The notes under the pieces are model-generated. The model was not told where the DNA came from. It did not search any database and was given only the letters and a program-made list of their open reading frames with translations. A stretch of 64,000 nt of DNA from Phreatobacter aquaticus. Lineage in GTDB: Bacteria > Pseudomonadota > Alphaproteobacteria > Rhizobiales > Phreatobacteraceae. The DNA lies in the NCBI RefSeq assembly GCF_005160265.1, contig NZ_CP039865.1, forward strand, positions 4,426,828-4,490,827, written 5' to 3'. Numbering within the stretch: position 1 is the stretch's first letter; each line of letters opens with the position of its first letter. Shown one piece after another: positions 52,676-61,693 of the stretch. The position numbers and the translations under genes are program-made.

Positions 52676-52865
52676 GATGCTTTCCCCAAGTCTGCGGCCC
52701 TCTGGCGGAGCCGTCATGTCGGGGAAATTGTGCATGGGGCAGGCGCCATGGCGAGCGCCTTTCAAGCACCGCGCCATCTGCCGAACGGCAGGCGCGCCCA
52801 GGTCTCACGTGGAATCGAAGCTTGGAGAGCTCGGCCGAAGTCGCTGATGCGACTCGGCAATTGGC

Positions 52866-53480
52866 TCAATCCATCACCGCGGCTTTCAGGATGCACACCA
52901 TCGTGGCATGGGCCGGCTCGGGCCCGACATTGCGGATCACGTGGCGGCCGTCGCAGCGATAGCGCAGGCTCTCGCCGGCCTTGGCGGTCTCGACCCGGTC
53001 ACCGACCTCGACCTGAAACTCGCCGGACAGAACCGACAGGCTCTCCACCGAACCGCGCTGATGGCCATCGCTCTCCAGAACCCCGCCGGGGTCGCACTGG
53101 AAATCATACCATTGCAGCCATTCCACCGTCTTGATCCAGCCGATGATCGACAGCCGGCATTTGCCGTCGGCGGAGACCAGAAGCGGCGTGTCGCCCCGGC
53201 TCATCTTGTCGATGAACGGCTCTTCCGTGGCGGTCGCCAGCACGCGCTCGATCGACACGTCGAGGGCCTGCGAAAGCCGCCAGATGGTGGCGAGCGTCGG
53301 GTTGGTCTCGTTGCGCTCGATCTGGCTGATGATCGACTTGGCGACGCCCGACTGCTCCGACAATTCCGACAGCGAGAGATTGTAGGCCTTGCGCAGGCGC
53401 TGCACGGTCTTGCCGAGATTTCCCGACAGGACATGCGCTCCGGCGTCCATCTCAATCTTCTTCGGGTCGCGGTCTGCCAT
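52866..53480 (-). CDS. XRE-cupin transcription regulator
   Basis: 204 residues. HTH at about 22-76 (LGKTVQRLRKAYNLSLSELS, EQSGVAKSIISQIERNETNP), cupin at 110-200 (GSVESLSVLSGEFQVEVGDR). Such regulators sense a small ligand and often control adjoining catabolic genes, here perhaps the acyl-CoA ligase. The ATG at 53480 is preferred because a GTG at 53525 would put the perfect palindrome at 53499-53512 into coding sequence. Confidence 0.88.
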   Translation of the reverse strand: MADRDPKKIEMDAGAHVLSGNLGKTVQRLRKAYNLSLSELSEQSGVAKSIISQIERNETNPTLATIWRLSQALDVSIERVLATATEEPFIDKMSRGDTPLLVSADGKCRLSIIGWIKTVEWLQWYDFQCDPGGVLESDGHQRGSVESLSVLSGEFQVEVGDRVETAKAGESLRYRCDGRHVIRNVGPEPAHATMVCILKAAVMD

Positions 53481-53498
53481 GGCACTCGGTCGTTGTTC

Positions 53499-53512
53499 CG
53501 AACGATCGTTCG
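53499..53512. promoter_or_regulatory. Perfect palindrome CGAACGATCGTTCG, likely operator
   Basis: A 14-base perfect dyad 19 bases before the XRE-cupin ATG, suited to autoregulation by a dimeric helix-turn-helix protein. Confidence 0.5.
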
Positions 53513-53576
53513 TTGAAACAGACACTATTCCGCACCGCGGCAGGGCGCAAGCAAACCACCCGCCGAGGCCCCCCGC

Positions 53577-54650
53577 TCAGATCTCGCGGGCCGCCAGGAA
53601 AGCGTGCTGCGAGGCGCGCGTCCACGGCGCAATGCGTCCCTGGAAGGCGGCATAGCTGTCGCCGATCTTCTTCGCGGAGGCTGAGCGCGTGCCGACATCC
53701 TTGGCAAGTTCGGTCGCCTGCCGGCGAGCGCTGAGCAACAGATCCGCCGGGAAACCGCGCAGCTTGACGCCGTTGGCGCCGATCATGGTCGCCAGCGCCT
53801 CGGTGTTCAGCCGCTCGATCTCGGCGAGCGCGATGGTAACCTCCGCCTCGCAGGCCGCCTGGATCGCGGCCTTGAGGTTGGCGGAGAGCCCGTCCCACAG
53901 CACGCGGTTGATCACCAACTCGCTCGCGCCATTCGGCTTGTTGAAGCCCGGCGCGTAATAGAACGGCGCGACCTTCCACAGACCCAGCTGGATGTCCGAG
54001 CCCGGCGAGGTGAATTCGGCGGCATCGATCGCGCCACGCTCCAGTGCCGGATAGATGTCGCCGGGCGGCACGGCGAGCGCGGTGGCCCCCAGCCGCTGGA
54101 ACAGTTCGGCGCCGAGCCCGACCATGCGGATCTTCAGGCCCTTCACGTCCTCGGCCGAGTTGATTTCGCGGCGGAACCAGCCACCCATCGAGACGCCGGT
54201 ATTGCCGCCCATCAGCGACTTGTACCCGAAGCGCTGCGAGACCTCGTCCCACAGCTCCTGGCCGCCACCCTGCAGGATCCACGACATGTGCTCGGTTGGT
54301 GTCAGGCCAAACGGCACCGAGGTGAAATAGGCCAGTCCCGGCTCCTTGCCGACGCCGAAGAACGACGCGGTGTGCCCCAGTTCGATCGTCGCATTGCCGA
54401 CCGCCTCCTGCACCGAGAAGGCCGGTACGATCTCTCCGGCCGAAAACACCTGCACCTCGATCTGCCCGCCGGTCACCAGCTTGATCCGATCGGCGATGCG
54501 CTGGGCCGAAAAGGCCGGTCCCGGCAAGGTCTTCGGCCAAGAGGTGGCCATCCGCCAGCGCAATGGCGTCTGCGCCCGCGCGACGGAGGGAGCGGCGATC
54601 AGGCCGGCAGCGGCGGCGGCAAGGGTGGAGCGGCGGTTCATCGGGGGCAT
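53577..54650 (-). CDS. TRAP transporter substrate-binding protein (DctP family)
   Basis: 357 residues. A Tat/Sec-like signal (RRSTLAAAAAGLIAAPSVARA), then LRWRMATSWPKTLPGPAFSA, QVFSAGEIVPAFSVQEAVGN, TEHMSWILQGGGQELWDE and the DctP helix LKIRMVGLGAELFQRLGATA. The family binds carboxylates. It lies four bases after thiD in the thiM-thiD operon, with no TRAP permease genes nearby, so a thiamine-related or orphan substrate is possible. An ATG at 54641 is the alternative start. Confidence 0.85.
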   Translation of the reverse strand: MPPMNRRSTLAAAAAGLIAAPSVARAQTPLRWRMATSWPKTLPGPAFSAQRIADRIKLVTGGQIEVQVFSAGEIVPAFSVQEAVGNATIELGHTASFFGVGKEPGLAYFTSVPFGLTPTEHMSWILQGGGQELWDEVSQRFGYKSLMGGNTGVSMGGWFRREINSAEDVKGLKIRMVGLGAELFQRLGATALAVPPGDIYPALERGAIDAAEFTSPGSDIQLGLWKVAPFYYAPGFNKPNGASELVINRVLWDGLSANLKAAIQAACEAEVTIALAEIERLNTEALATMIGANGVKLRGFPADLLLSARRQATELAKDVGTRSASAKKIGDSYAAFQGRIAPWTRASQHAFLAAREI

Positions 54651-54654
54651 GGAA

Positions 54655-55452
54655 CTACCAGAATGCGTGAAAGTGATGGGTGGGACCATGGCCGTGGCCG
54701 ATCCTGAGGCGATCTGCCGCGACGATGGCCTTGGTGACGTAATCCTTGGCCTCCTCGACCGATTGGTCGAGCGGGAAGCCCTTGGCGAGGCCGGCGGCAA
54801 TCGCCGACGACAGCGTGCAGCCGGTGCCGTGATTGTTGGCGCCGGGGATGCGGGGCGCGGACAGCCGCACCGTGCCTTCAGGGGTGACCAGCAGGTCCAC
54901 CGCCATCTCGCCTGTGCCATGACCGCCCTTCATCAGCACGGCCTTCGCGCCGCGTTCGATGAGAGCCGCGCCCTGGCGCTCCATCTCGGTCTCGTCCTCG
55001 GCAATCGCGCGATCGAGCAGCACGGCTGCCTCGGGAAGGTTCGGCGTCACCAGCAATGCGCGGGGAAACAACAGCCCCGCCAGCGCATCGACCGCATCGG
55101 CATCGAGCAGCTTGCCGCCGGAGGCCGCCACCATCACCGGATCCAGCACGACGTGCGTCATGCCATGGCGGTCGAGGCCTGCGGCCACCTGCTCGATCAC
55201 GGGAACCTTGGAGAGCATGCCGATCTTCACCGCGTTGACCGTCAGGTCGGAAAAGACCGAGTCCATCTGCAGCGCGACGAAGCCGGCGGGCACGTCATGA
55301 ATGCCCTGAACGCCAACCGTATTCTGCGCGGTCAACGCCGTGATGACGCTCGCGCCATAGACGCCAAGCGCAGAAAAGGTCTTCAGGTCGGCCTGAATGC
55401 CGGCCCCGCCGCTGGAATCAGACCCTGCAATGGTCACGGCGATCGCCGTCAT
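54655..55452 (-). CDS. thiD: ThiD, HMP/HMP-phosphate kinase
   Basis: 265 residues. Begins AIAVTIAGSDSSGGAGIQAD, the ThiD substrate/ATP loop, and has VVLDPVMVAASGGKLLDADA. The C-terminal ribokinase-type anion hole is GANNHGTGCTLSSAIAAGLA (catalytic Asp position replaced by the GTGC loop as usual). It phosphorylates hydroxymethylpyrimidine. It is 47 bases downstream of thiM. Confidence 0.93.
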   Translation of the reverse strand: MTAIAVTIAGSDSSGGAGIQADLKTFSALGVYGASVITALTAQNTVGVQGIHDVPAGFVALQMDSVFSDLTVNAVKIGMLSKVPVIEQVAAGLDRHGMTHVVLDPVMVAASGGKLLDADAVDALAGLLFPRALLVTPNLPEAAVLLDRAIAEDETEMERQGAALIERGAKAVLMKGGHGTGEMAVDLLVTPEGTVRLSAPRIPGANNHGTGCTLSSAIAAGLAKGFPLDQSVEEAKDYVTKAIVAADRLRIGHGHGPTHHFHAFW

Positions 55453-55499
55453 GATGGGAATTCTCCTGGGAAACGTGCCGGCCGGACCGCCGGCAACCG

Positions 55500-56252
55500 T
55501 CAGATGACGCGTGCGCGTGTCGCGAGCTTGCCCGAATCAAGGCCGTGGAGTGCATCGAGATAGGCAGAGGCAAAGGTGCCGGGTCCGCTTGAATGCTCGG
55601 CGGCGATCTCGCCGGCGACACCGGCCGCCAGCATGGCCGCAGCACAGCCCTCGAACGGATCATCGGCGACCGTCAGGAGGGCAGCGATCAACGCCGCATT
55701 GGCGCAGCCCATGGCCGTGACACGCCCCATCAGCGGGTGGCCGTTGGGGATGCCGATAGCCCTGTTGCCATCCACCAGGCGATCTGTGGTGCCGGTGGCG
55801 GCGACGATGGCCCCAAGCGCCCGCGCGAAACCGTCGATGGCCTGGCCTTGGCTCAGATGCGCGATTTCGACCTCGTTGCCGCGGATGACCTTGGGGCCAT
55901 GGGCAATGAGTTCGTGCGCGAAGGTCGAGCGGCCTGACGAGCGCTCGACGAAGACCGGATCCAGGACCCAGGGAATTCCGCGCCGGTTGGCGACCCCGAT
56001 CGCCAGCCGCATCGCCTGGCGTCCGGGCTCGTCGAGCGTGCCGAGATTGACCAGCAACGCGTCGGCGCCCTCCACGAAGGCCTCGACCTCTTCGACCGAA
56101 TTGGTCATCGACGGCTGCGCGCCGAGCGCCAGCAGCGCATTGGCCGTGAAGGCCTGTGCCACGCCATTGGTCAGGCAGTGGATACGCGGATGACGCTTCC
56201 TGATCTTGTCGATCAGGGCGGCGGCACTCCAGGCGAGGCTTGCGGCGGCCAT
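55500..56252 (-). CDS. thiM: ThiM, hydroxyethylthiazole kinase
   Basis: 250 residues. Motifs: HCLTNGVAQAFTANALLALG, MTNSVEEVEAFVEGADALLV, WVLDPVFVERSSGRSTFAHE, RGNEVEIAHLSQG, and anion hole TAMGCANAALIAALLTV. Cys in MGC is the catalytic residue of the family. It salvages the thiazole half of thiamine. It is the first gene after the TPP riboswitch. Confidence 0.93.
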   Translation of the reverse strand: MAAASLAWSAAALIDKIRKRHPRIHCLTNGVAQAFTANALLALGAQPSMTNSVEEVEAFVEGADALLVNLGTLDEPGRQAMRLAIGVANRRGIPWVLDPVFVERSSGRSTFAHELIAHGPKVIRGNEVEIAHLSQGQAIDGFARALGAIVAATGTTDRLVDGNRAIGIPNGHPLMGRVTAMGCANAALIAALLTVADDPFEGCAAAMLAAGVAGEIAAEHSSGPGTFASAYLDALHGLDSGKLATRARVI

Positions 56253-56284
56253 TACAGGCCCCCGCGGCAGGTGGGGACAGACAT

Positions 56285-56378
56285 CTCGGTTTCCTCCGCC
56301 GGCATGACCCGGTTCAGGTACGACGGGTTGACCGGGAAACCCGATCTCTCAGCCCCAGATTGAGGCACCCCGACGAGA
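56285..56378 (-). promoter_or_regulatory. TPP riboswitch (THI box)
   Basis: On the reverse strand it reads GTCGGGGTGCC, then GGGGCTGAGAGATCGGG, then ACCTGAACCGGGTCATGCCG and GGCGGAGGAAACCGAG. The CUGAGA and ACCUGA...GGUxAUGCCxGCG cores of the TPP-binding RNA are all present. It precedes thiM by about 30 bases, so TPP probably shuts off the thiM-thiD-TRAP operon. The rest of 56253-56563 has no gene. Confidence 0.95.
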
Positions 56379-56563
56379 CAGGAGCCAAGTGGTAGGACAA
56401 GCCCCGGCACCATGCAAGCGCTTCAACCTGGGCCATACGGCCAGCGCGCAGCCGGGTCGCGCTGCCGCATGGCGGCATCTCCTGCGCGCGGGATCGCAAG
56501 CCCAGCACCTTGCGCAGCCCCCTGCCGTCGTGGAATCTGGCGCCTGAGAGAAAGAGGCGCCCC

Positions 56564-56800
56564 ATGATCCCGTTCTTCGTCCAGATCAAATGCCACCTCG
56601 GCAAGGCCTATCAGGTCGCCTCGGACATCGCCGACCGCGAGATCGCGTCCGAAATCTATTCGACCGCCGGCCATTTCGACCTTCTCGTGAAGTTCTATGT
56701 CGAGGCCGGCACCGATATCGGCCATTTCGTCAACGAGAAGGTGCAGATCATCCCGGGCATCCAGGACACCCACACGATCATCACGTTCAAGGCGTTTTGA
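56564..56800 (+). CDS. Stand-alone AsnC/Lrp ligand-binding (RAM) domain protein
   Basis: 78 residues: MIPFFVQIKCHLGKAYQVAS, then HFDLLVKFYVEAGTDIGHFV and the IIPGIQDTHTIITFKAF ending of RAM domains. There is no DNA-binding helix-turn-helix. Such proteins may sense amino acids or modify full-length Lrp paralogues. AGAGGCGCCCC precedes the ATG. Confidence 0.88.
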   Translation: MIPFFVQIKCHLGKAYQVASDIADREIASEIYSTAGHFDLLVKFYVEAGTDIGHFVNEKVQIIPGIQDTHTIITFKAF

Positions 56801-56804
56801 GCCC

Positions 56805-57764
56805 TCACCCCTGCGGGGTCGAGACCTTGCGCTGGCGGGCGCGCTCCAGGCCCAGCTTCTGCTCGCGCCAGATGACGAAAATGCCCGAGGCCACGACAAT
56901 GGCGCCACCCGTCAGCACATAGGCGCTGGGCAGGTCGGAAAAGACGAAATAGCCCATGATGATCGCCCAGATCATCGAGAAATACTCGAAGGGCGCGATC
57001 AGCGACGTGTCGGCATGGCGGTAGCTCATGGTCAGGAAGATCTGGCCAAGCCCGCCGAACACGCCGACCATGACCAGGATGAAGGCGAGCTGCGGCCCCG
57101 GCACCATCCAGCGGCCCATGATCGGCACGTAGTAGCCAAGCGGCCAGGTCACGAGCGCCAGCACCGCGCAGAGCACCATGAAGTAAAAGACGATCGAGGC
57201 GGTCGTCTCGATCGCCACCAGACGGCGCACCTGGATCGTCGAGAACGCCGCCATGACCGCGCTGGCGAGCGAGAACATCGCGCCGATCGACTGGGCATCG
57301 GAGGCACTGGCCAGCGCGTGCAGGTCGAGATGCGGCCAGAGGATGACAACCACGCCGACAAAGCCGATGCCAACCGCCGTCCAGCGATAGACCCTGACCT
57401 TCTCGCCGAGGAAGATCGCCGCCAGTGGCACCACCATCAGCGGCGCCGCATAGCCGATGGCGGTCGAATCAGCGAGTGGCAGCAGGGTGAGCGCCACGAA
57501 GCCGCAGAACATGCCGGTGGAGCCGAGCACGCCGCGCTTGATATGGCCGATATAGGAGGTGGCGCGGAACGCATCCATGATCTCGCGGCGGAAGGCGAGC
57601 ATCACAAACAGCGGAATCAGGGCGAAAAACGACCGGCAGAACACCACCTCGCCCACGGGCGCCTCGCGGCCCGCGATGCGCGCCAGCGTCGACATGCAGG
57701 TGAAGCATACCGTCGAGCAGAGCTTCAGCAGGATTCCCGTAAGCGCACGGGACAGGACTGGCAT
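56805..57764 (-). CDS. EamA/DMT-family transporter
   Basis: 319 residues with ten membrane helices in two EamA repeats (FVALTLLPLADSTAIGYAAP and YRHADTSLIAPFEYFSMIWA). The LxDSTAIGYxxP motif is typical. Substrate unknown. It converges with the RAM-domain gene, four bases apart. Confidence 0.85.
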   Translation of the reverse strand: MPVLSRALTGILLKLCSTVCFTCMSTLARIAGREAPVGEVVFCRSFFALIPLFVMLAFRREIMDAFRATSYIGHIKRGVLGSTGMFCGFVALTLLPLADSTAIGYAAPLMVVPLAAIFLGEKVRVYRWTAVGIGFVGVVVILWPHLDLHALASASDAQSIGAMFSLASAVMAAFSTIQVRRLVAIETTASIVFYFMVLCAVLALVTWPLGYYVPIMGRWMVPGPQLAFILVMVGVFGGLGQIFLTMSYRHADTSLIAPFEYFSMIWAIIMGYFVFSDLPSAYVLTGGAIVVASGIFVIWREQKLGLERARQRKVSTPQG

Positions 57765-57856
57765 GGGCGGGGGCCGATCGTGAGCGGAATCCCTTCAAAC
57801 ACATCCATGCAAAAATGAGGAGGCTTTTCTTTGCGGTGGAGGCCTGAAAGCCGGTG

Positions 57857-58564
57857 TCAGCGGAAGGCCGACAGGCCCGCGGCCCAATAGAGCCCACCCC
57901 AGACCACCACGATGCTGAGCGCCAACAGGGCCAGCGCCAGCACTGGCGAGCCGCCCTCGGTCGCTGCCGCATCCTCATAGGCAGCCGCAGGCTTGTCGCC
58001 CGTCACCATCGCCTGGATCAGCGGCTCCTTCTTGAGGAACGTATAGGCGAGATTGGCGAGCACATGGATGGCGATCAAGCCGAGCATCATCGGAAAGGCT
58101 GCATGATGGAACGCCTGCGCAGCGCGCCTCAGGGCCGGCGAGCCATAGGCATAGAGCGGCCCCTCGACGATGATGTCGTCGCTGACGAACAGCCCGGCGA
58201 GCCCCTGAAGGCCGATGAAGACCAGCAGCAGCAGGACCATCGAGCCGCCCAGCGGATTGTGGCCGAGGAAACGGCGCGGCCGGCCCCGCAGCACGTCGAG
58301 ACCATAGCCGAATGCGGTCCAGGGCCAGGCGAGGAACGTCGAGAACCGCGCGGTGGTGGAGCCGGAAAAGCCCCACATGATGCGCCAGAGCAGCAGGGTG
58401 AGGATCGCGTAGCCGTTCATCTTGTGCCAGGCCAGCGTCACATCGCCGAAATTCTTGGCGAGCGGTGCCATGATCACCAGGAGGACCAGCGACCATTTGA
58501 ACAGGCGGGTCGGAAGGTCCCAGGCACGGACCCGGTCAGGCCCCGAAAGCGTCTGCGATGTCAT
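57857..58564 (-). CDS. Cytochrome b561-like diheme membrane protein
   Basis: 235 residues with four main helices plus a C-terminal anchor. Heme ligands: WDLPTRLFKWSLVLL (the usual HWxxA histidine region reads PTRLFKW), LAWHKMNGYAILTLLLWRIM, and FHHAAFPMMLGLIAIHVLAN. Electron transfer to or from the cytochrome c' next upstream. AGGAG stands six bases before the ATG at 58564. Confidence 0.85.
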   Translation of the reverse strand: MTSQTLSGPDRVRAWDLPTRLFKWSLVLLVIMAPLAKNFGDVTLAWHKMNGYAILTLLLWRIMWGFSGSTTARFSTFLAWPWTAFGYGLDVLRGRPRRFLGHNPLGGSMVLLLLVFIGLQGLAGLFVSDDIIVEGPLYAYGSPALRRAAQAFHHAAFPMMLGLIAIHVLANLAYTFLKKEPLIQAMVTGDKPAAAYEDAAATEGGSPVLALALLALSIVVVWGGLYWAAGLSAFR

Positions 58565-58620
58565 GGCTGCTCCTGCGAGAAACCGGCCGGATGATCCATC
58601 CGGCCGGCCGAGAGCCCCCG

Positions 58621-59067
58621 TCAGGTCCGGGGGCGGCGATAGGTGTCGTGGCACTGGCCGCAGACGCGCAGCACATTGCCCATATTGGCGCGGAACGTCG
58701 CCTCGTCAGTGATCGAGGCGAGGGCCGCGGTCGCAGCCTGGTCGAGACGGCCGAAGGTCGCGACGAAATCGGCGCGGCTCTCGTCGATCTTCGGCAGGGC
58801 CGCCGTCTCGCCGGTGAACGAACCGGCCGGGAACAGGATCGGCAGCACCTTGGCGTGGCGCGAATAGGTCTCCAGCGCGGTCTTGACCTTGGCGAGGTCG
58901 AAGGCGGCCTCGCGGCGCAGCATCTGGCCGGGCTCGCGCGACACGGCACCAAATTCCTTCAGCAGGGTCTGGCGCTGGGCAATCGGATTGTTCTGAGCGA
59001 TCAGACTGCCGGCCCCGGCCACAGTCAGCGCGGCGGCGGAGAGGATCGCAAGCGTCAGGCGTTTCAT
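58621..59067 (-). CDS. Cytochrome c'-type protein
   Basis: 148 residues. Signal MKRLTLAILSAAALTVAGAG, four-helix bundle, and the C-terminal heme site VCGQCHDTYRR typical of cytochrome c'. First helix RQTLLKEFGAVSREPGQMLR with the Met ligand region replaced. Periplasmic; proposed roles are NO binding or electron transfer. It lies 56 bases upstream of the b561 gene, forming a pair. Confidence 0.9.
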   Translation of the reverse strand: MKRLTLAILSAAALTVAGAGSLIAQNNPIAQRQTLLKEFGAVSREPGQMLRREAAFDLAKVKTALETYSRHAKVLPILFPAGSFTGETAALPKIDESRADFVATFGRLDQAATAALASITDEATFRANMGNVLRVCGQCHDTYRRPRT

Positions 59068-59259
59068 CAGGTGTCCCTTGGTGTTTCGGCCAGTCCGGCC
59101 ATGCGCGAATTGACCATGGGGAAGGCGTAGATTGGAACACCTCAAATCGGATCACGAGGTCGATTGTCGCAGCCCGGCGATCACGGCTGCGTGAGACGGC
59201 CTCAGTATTTGCACCGACGCAAGCGACCACTTGCGCCGGTGCAAATTGGTGTCGCTCGA

Positions 59260-61578
59260 TCAGGCGGCCTTGGCCGCCTTGGCATCCTGGATCGTCTGCC
59301 AGACGAGAGCAGGCGTCGCCGGCATGTCGATATGGGTGATGCCATAGGCGCGGTTCAGCGCATCCACCATCGCGTTCATGATCGACGGGCAGGCCCCGAT
59401 CGTGCCGGCTTCGCCCGCGCCCTTGATGCCGAGCAGATTGGTCACGCAGGGCACGTTGCGGGTCTCGAAATGGAAGTTCGGGACGTGGTCAGCGCGCGGC
59501 ATGGCGTAGTCCATGAACGAGGCGGTGATCAGCTGGCCCGTTTCCTTGTCATAGACCGTGCGCTCCAGCAGCGCCTGGCCGATGCCCTGCACGATGCCGC
59601 CATGAACCTGGCCGGCGAGCAGAGTCGGATTGATGGTCACGCCGAAATCGTCGACCACCGTATAGGCGACGATCTCGGTCGCCCCGGTGTCCGGATCGAT
59701 CTCCACTTCGGCGATATGGGTGCCATTCGGGAAGGTCGGCTCCGGCGGACGCCACGTGCCATGGGCATGAAGCTTGTCGCTCGCGCCGGGAAGGCTCGCG
59801 ACCTTCTCGTAGCTGATCGACTTGTCGGTACCGACCACCCTCACCTGACCACCGACCACCTCGACGTCACCGACGCCGACTTCCATCTCGGCGGCGGCAA
59901 GGTCCTTGATGATGTCGACCAGCGCGCGGGCGCCGACATCGACGGCAGCGCCACCGACAGGCAGCGAGCGCGAGCCGCCCGTGCCGGTGCCGCTCGGCAC
60001 CAGCGCGGTATCGCCCTGGATCACGTTGATCCGCTCGATCGGGATATCGAGATATTGCGAGGCAACCTGAGCATAGGCGGTCTTGTGGCCCTGCCCGTTC
60101 GACTGTGTGCCGATCTTCAGGGTCACGGTGCCGTCGGTCTCGAGGTTGAGCCAGGCATTTTCCGGCGCACCGCCACCGCAGGCCTCGATATAGGTCGCCA
60201 TGCCGATGCCGCGCACCTTGCCGAGCTTCTTGGCGGCCTTCACCCGGTCCTTGATCGTGTCCCACTTCGCCACTTCCATGGCGCGGGTCATGTGGCCGTC
60301 GAACTCGCCGGAATCATAAGTGCGGCCGACCGGCGTCTTCCACGGGAACTGGTCGGGCTTGATGAAGTTGCGGCGGCGGACTTCCGCCGGCGTCGACCCG
60401 ATATCAAGCGCGATCTTGTCCATCAGCCGCTCGATCAGATAGGCGGCCTCCGGGCGACCCGCGCCACGATAGGCGTCGACGGGAATCGTGTTCGTATAGG
60501 CATATTTCAGGTGCACATACATGGCAGGGATCGCGTAGACGCCCGCCAGCATGAGTGCGCCGACATAGGGGATGAAGGTCGCATATTGCGACAGATAGGC
60601 GCCCATGTCGGCGATCGTGTTGACCTTGACTGCCAGTACCTTGCCGCGCTTGTCGATCGCCGCAATCGCGGTCGAGACATTGTCGCGGCCCTGGCTGCAA
60701 TTCATGAAATGGTCCGAGCGGTCCTGCACCCAGGCCACCGGCTTCTTCAGCTTCTGCGCCGCCACCATGCACAGCGGATATTCGCGGAACATGAAGGTCT
60801 TGGTGCCGAAGCCACCGCCGACATCCGGGGTGATGACGCGGATCTTCTCCTTGGGGATGTTGGTGAAGATCTTGGTCGCCAGCGTGTTCTGGATGCCGTG
60901 CGAGCCCTGGCTGCCCATGGTCAGCGTGTAGCTCTTGGCCTTCGCGTCATATTCGACGAGGCAGCCGCGGGTCTCCATGTAATTGGTGATCAGGCGGTTG
61001 TTGACGATGGTCAGTTCCACCGTGCGCGCGGCCTTGGCGAAGGCTTTTTCGGTCGCGTCCTTGTCGCCGAGCACCACTTCGCCTGCGAGATTGCCGGCAA
61101 TGTCGGGCCAGACCAGCGGCGCGCCGGGCTTCAGGGCATCGACCGCATCGATGGCGGGGTCGCGCGGGGTGTAGTCGATCTCGATGGCTTCGGCCGCATC
61201 GCGGGCCCGCTCAAGCGTATCGGCCACGATGAAGGCAACGCCGTCGCCGACATGGCGCACGGTCTTGGAGCAGAGCACTTCCCAGGGCGGGGTGACGATC
61301 GGCTTGTCGTCCTTGGTCGGCACCTGGCTGAGGCAGGGCAGCAGGCCGACGCCTTCGAGGTCGGCATGGGTGAAGATCGCCTTCACGCCCTTCATGGCGC
61401 GGGCGGCCGAGACGTCCTTGATGGTGAAATCGGCAAAGGCATAGGGCGAACGCAGCACATAGCCGACCAGGGCGCCTTCCGGCACGAGGTCCGAGACGAA
61501 GCGTCCCTCGCCTTTGATCAGAGGTGCGTCCTCAACACGGGTCAGGGCCTGACCCATTCCGAACTTCATCGGCGTCAT
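59260..61578 (-). CDS. CoxL-like molybdopterin-binding subunit (xanthine dehydrogenase family)
   Basis: 772 residues. Molybdopterin motifs: GGGFGTKTFMFREYPLCMVA, active-site loop VDAYRGAGRPEAAYLIERLM, GTGTGGSRSLPVGGAAVDVG, and catalytic Glu in IKGAGEAGTIGACPSIM. The loop reads AYRGAGR, as in form II CoxL proteins, not AYxCSFR of true CO dehydrogenase. No medium (FAD) or small (2Fe-2S) subunit is near, so either it is an orphan or uses distant partners. Start: the ATG at 61578. Confidence 0.92.
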   Translation of the reverse strand: MTPMKFGMGQALTRVEDAPLIKGEGRFVSDLVPEGALVGYVLRSPYAFADFTIKDVSAARAMKGVKAIFTHADLEGVGLLPCLSQVPTKDDKPIVTPPWEVLCSKTVRHVGDGVAFIVADTLERARDAAEAIEIDYTPRDPAIDAVDALKPGAPLVWPDIAGNLAGEVVLGDKDATEKAFAKAARTVELTIVNNRLITNYMETRGCLVEYDAKAKSYTLTMGSQGSHGIQNTLATKIFTNIPKEKIRVITPDVGGGFGTKTFMFREYPLCMVAAQKLKKPVAWVQDRSDHFMNCSQGRDNVSTAIAAIDKRGKVLAVKVNTIADMGAYLSQYATFIPYVGALMLAGVYAIPAMYVHLKYAYTNTIPVDAYRGAGRPEAAYLIERLMDKIALDIGSTPAEVRRRNFIKPDQFPWKTPVGRTYDSGEFDGHMTRAMEVAKWDTIKDRVKAAKKLGKVRGIGMATYIEACGGGAPENAWLNLETDGTVTLKIGTQSNGQGHKTAYAQVASQYLDIPIERINVIQGDTALVPSGTGTGGSRSLPVGGAAVDVGARALVDIIKDLAAAEMEVGVGDVEVVGGQVRVVGTDKSISYEKVASLPGASDKLHAHGTWRPPEPTFPNGTHIAEVEIDPDTGATEIVAYTVVDDFGVTINPTLLAGQVHGGIVQGIGQALLERTVYDKETGQLITASFMDYAMPRADHVPNFHFETRNVPCVTNLLGIKGAGEAGTIGACPSIMNAMVDALNRAYGITHIDMPATPALVWQTIQDAKAAKAA

Positions 61579-61693
61579 GAATTAATGCTCCGGGGTTTAG
61601 CCCCGAAGGATGGAACGCTTCCAGTCTTGTCGCAAGTGCGCTGCAGCGCAGGCGCGCAATGCACAGGGAAAAACCCGGCGACCTTTCGGACCG

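Noticed and set aside
50762-53134. 790-codon forward frame opposite the acyl-CoA ligase
   Set aside because: It runs through a terminator and an intergenic repeat and mirrors the ligase gene.
59132-59145. TTGG-N6-TCAA resembling an FNR/FixK box upstream of cytochrome c'
   Set aside because: One mismatch in the core and no -10 sequence at the expected place.
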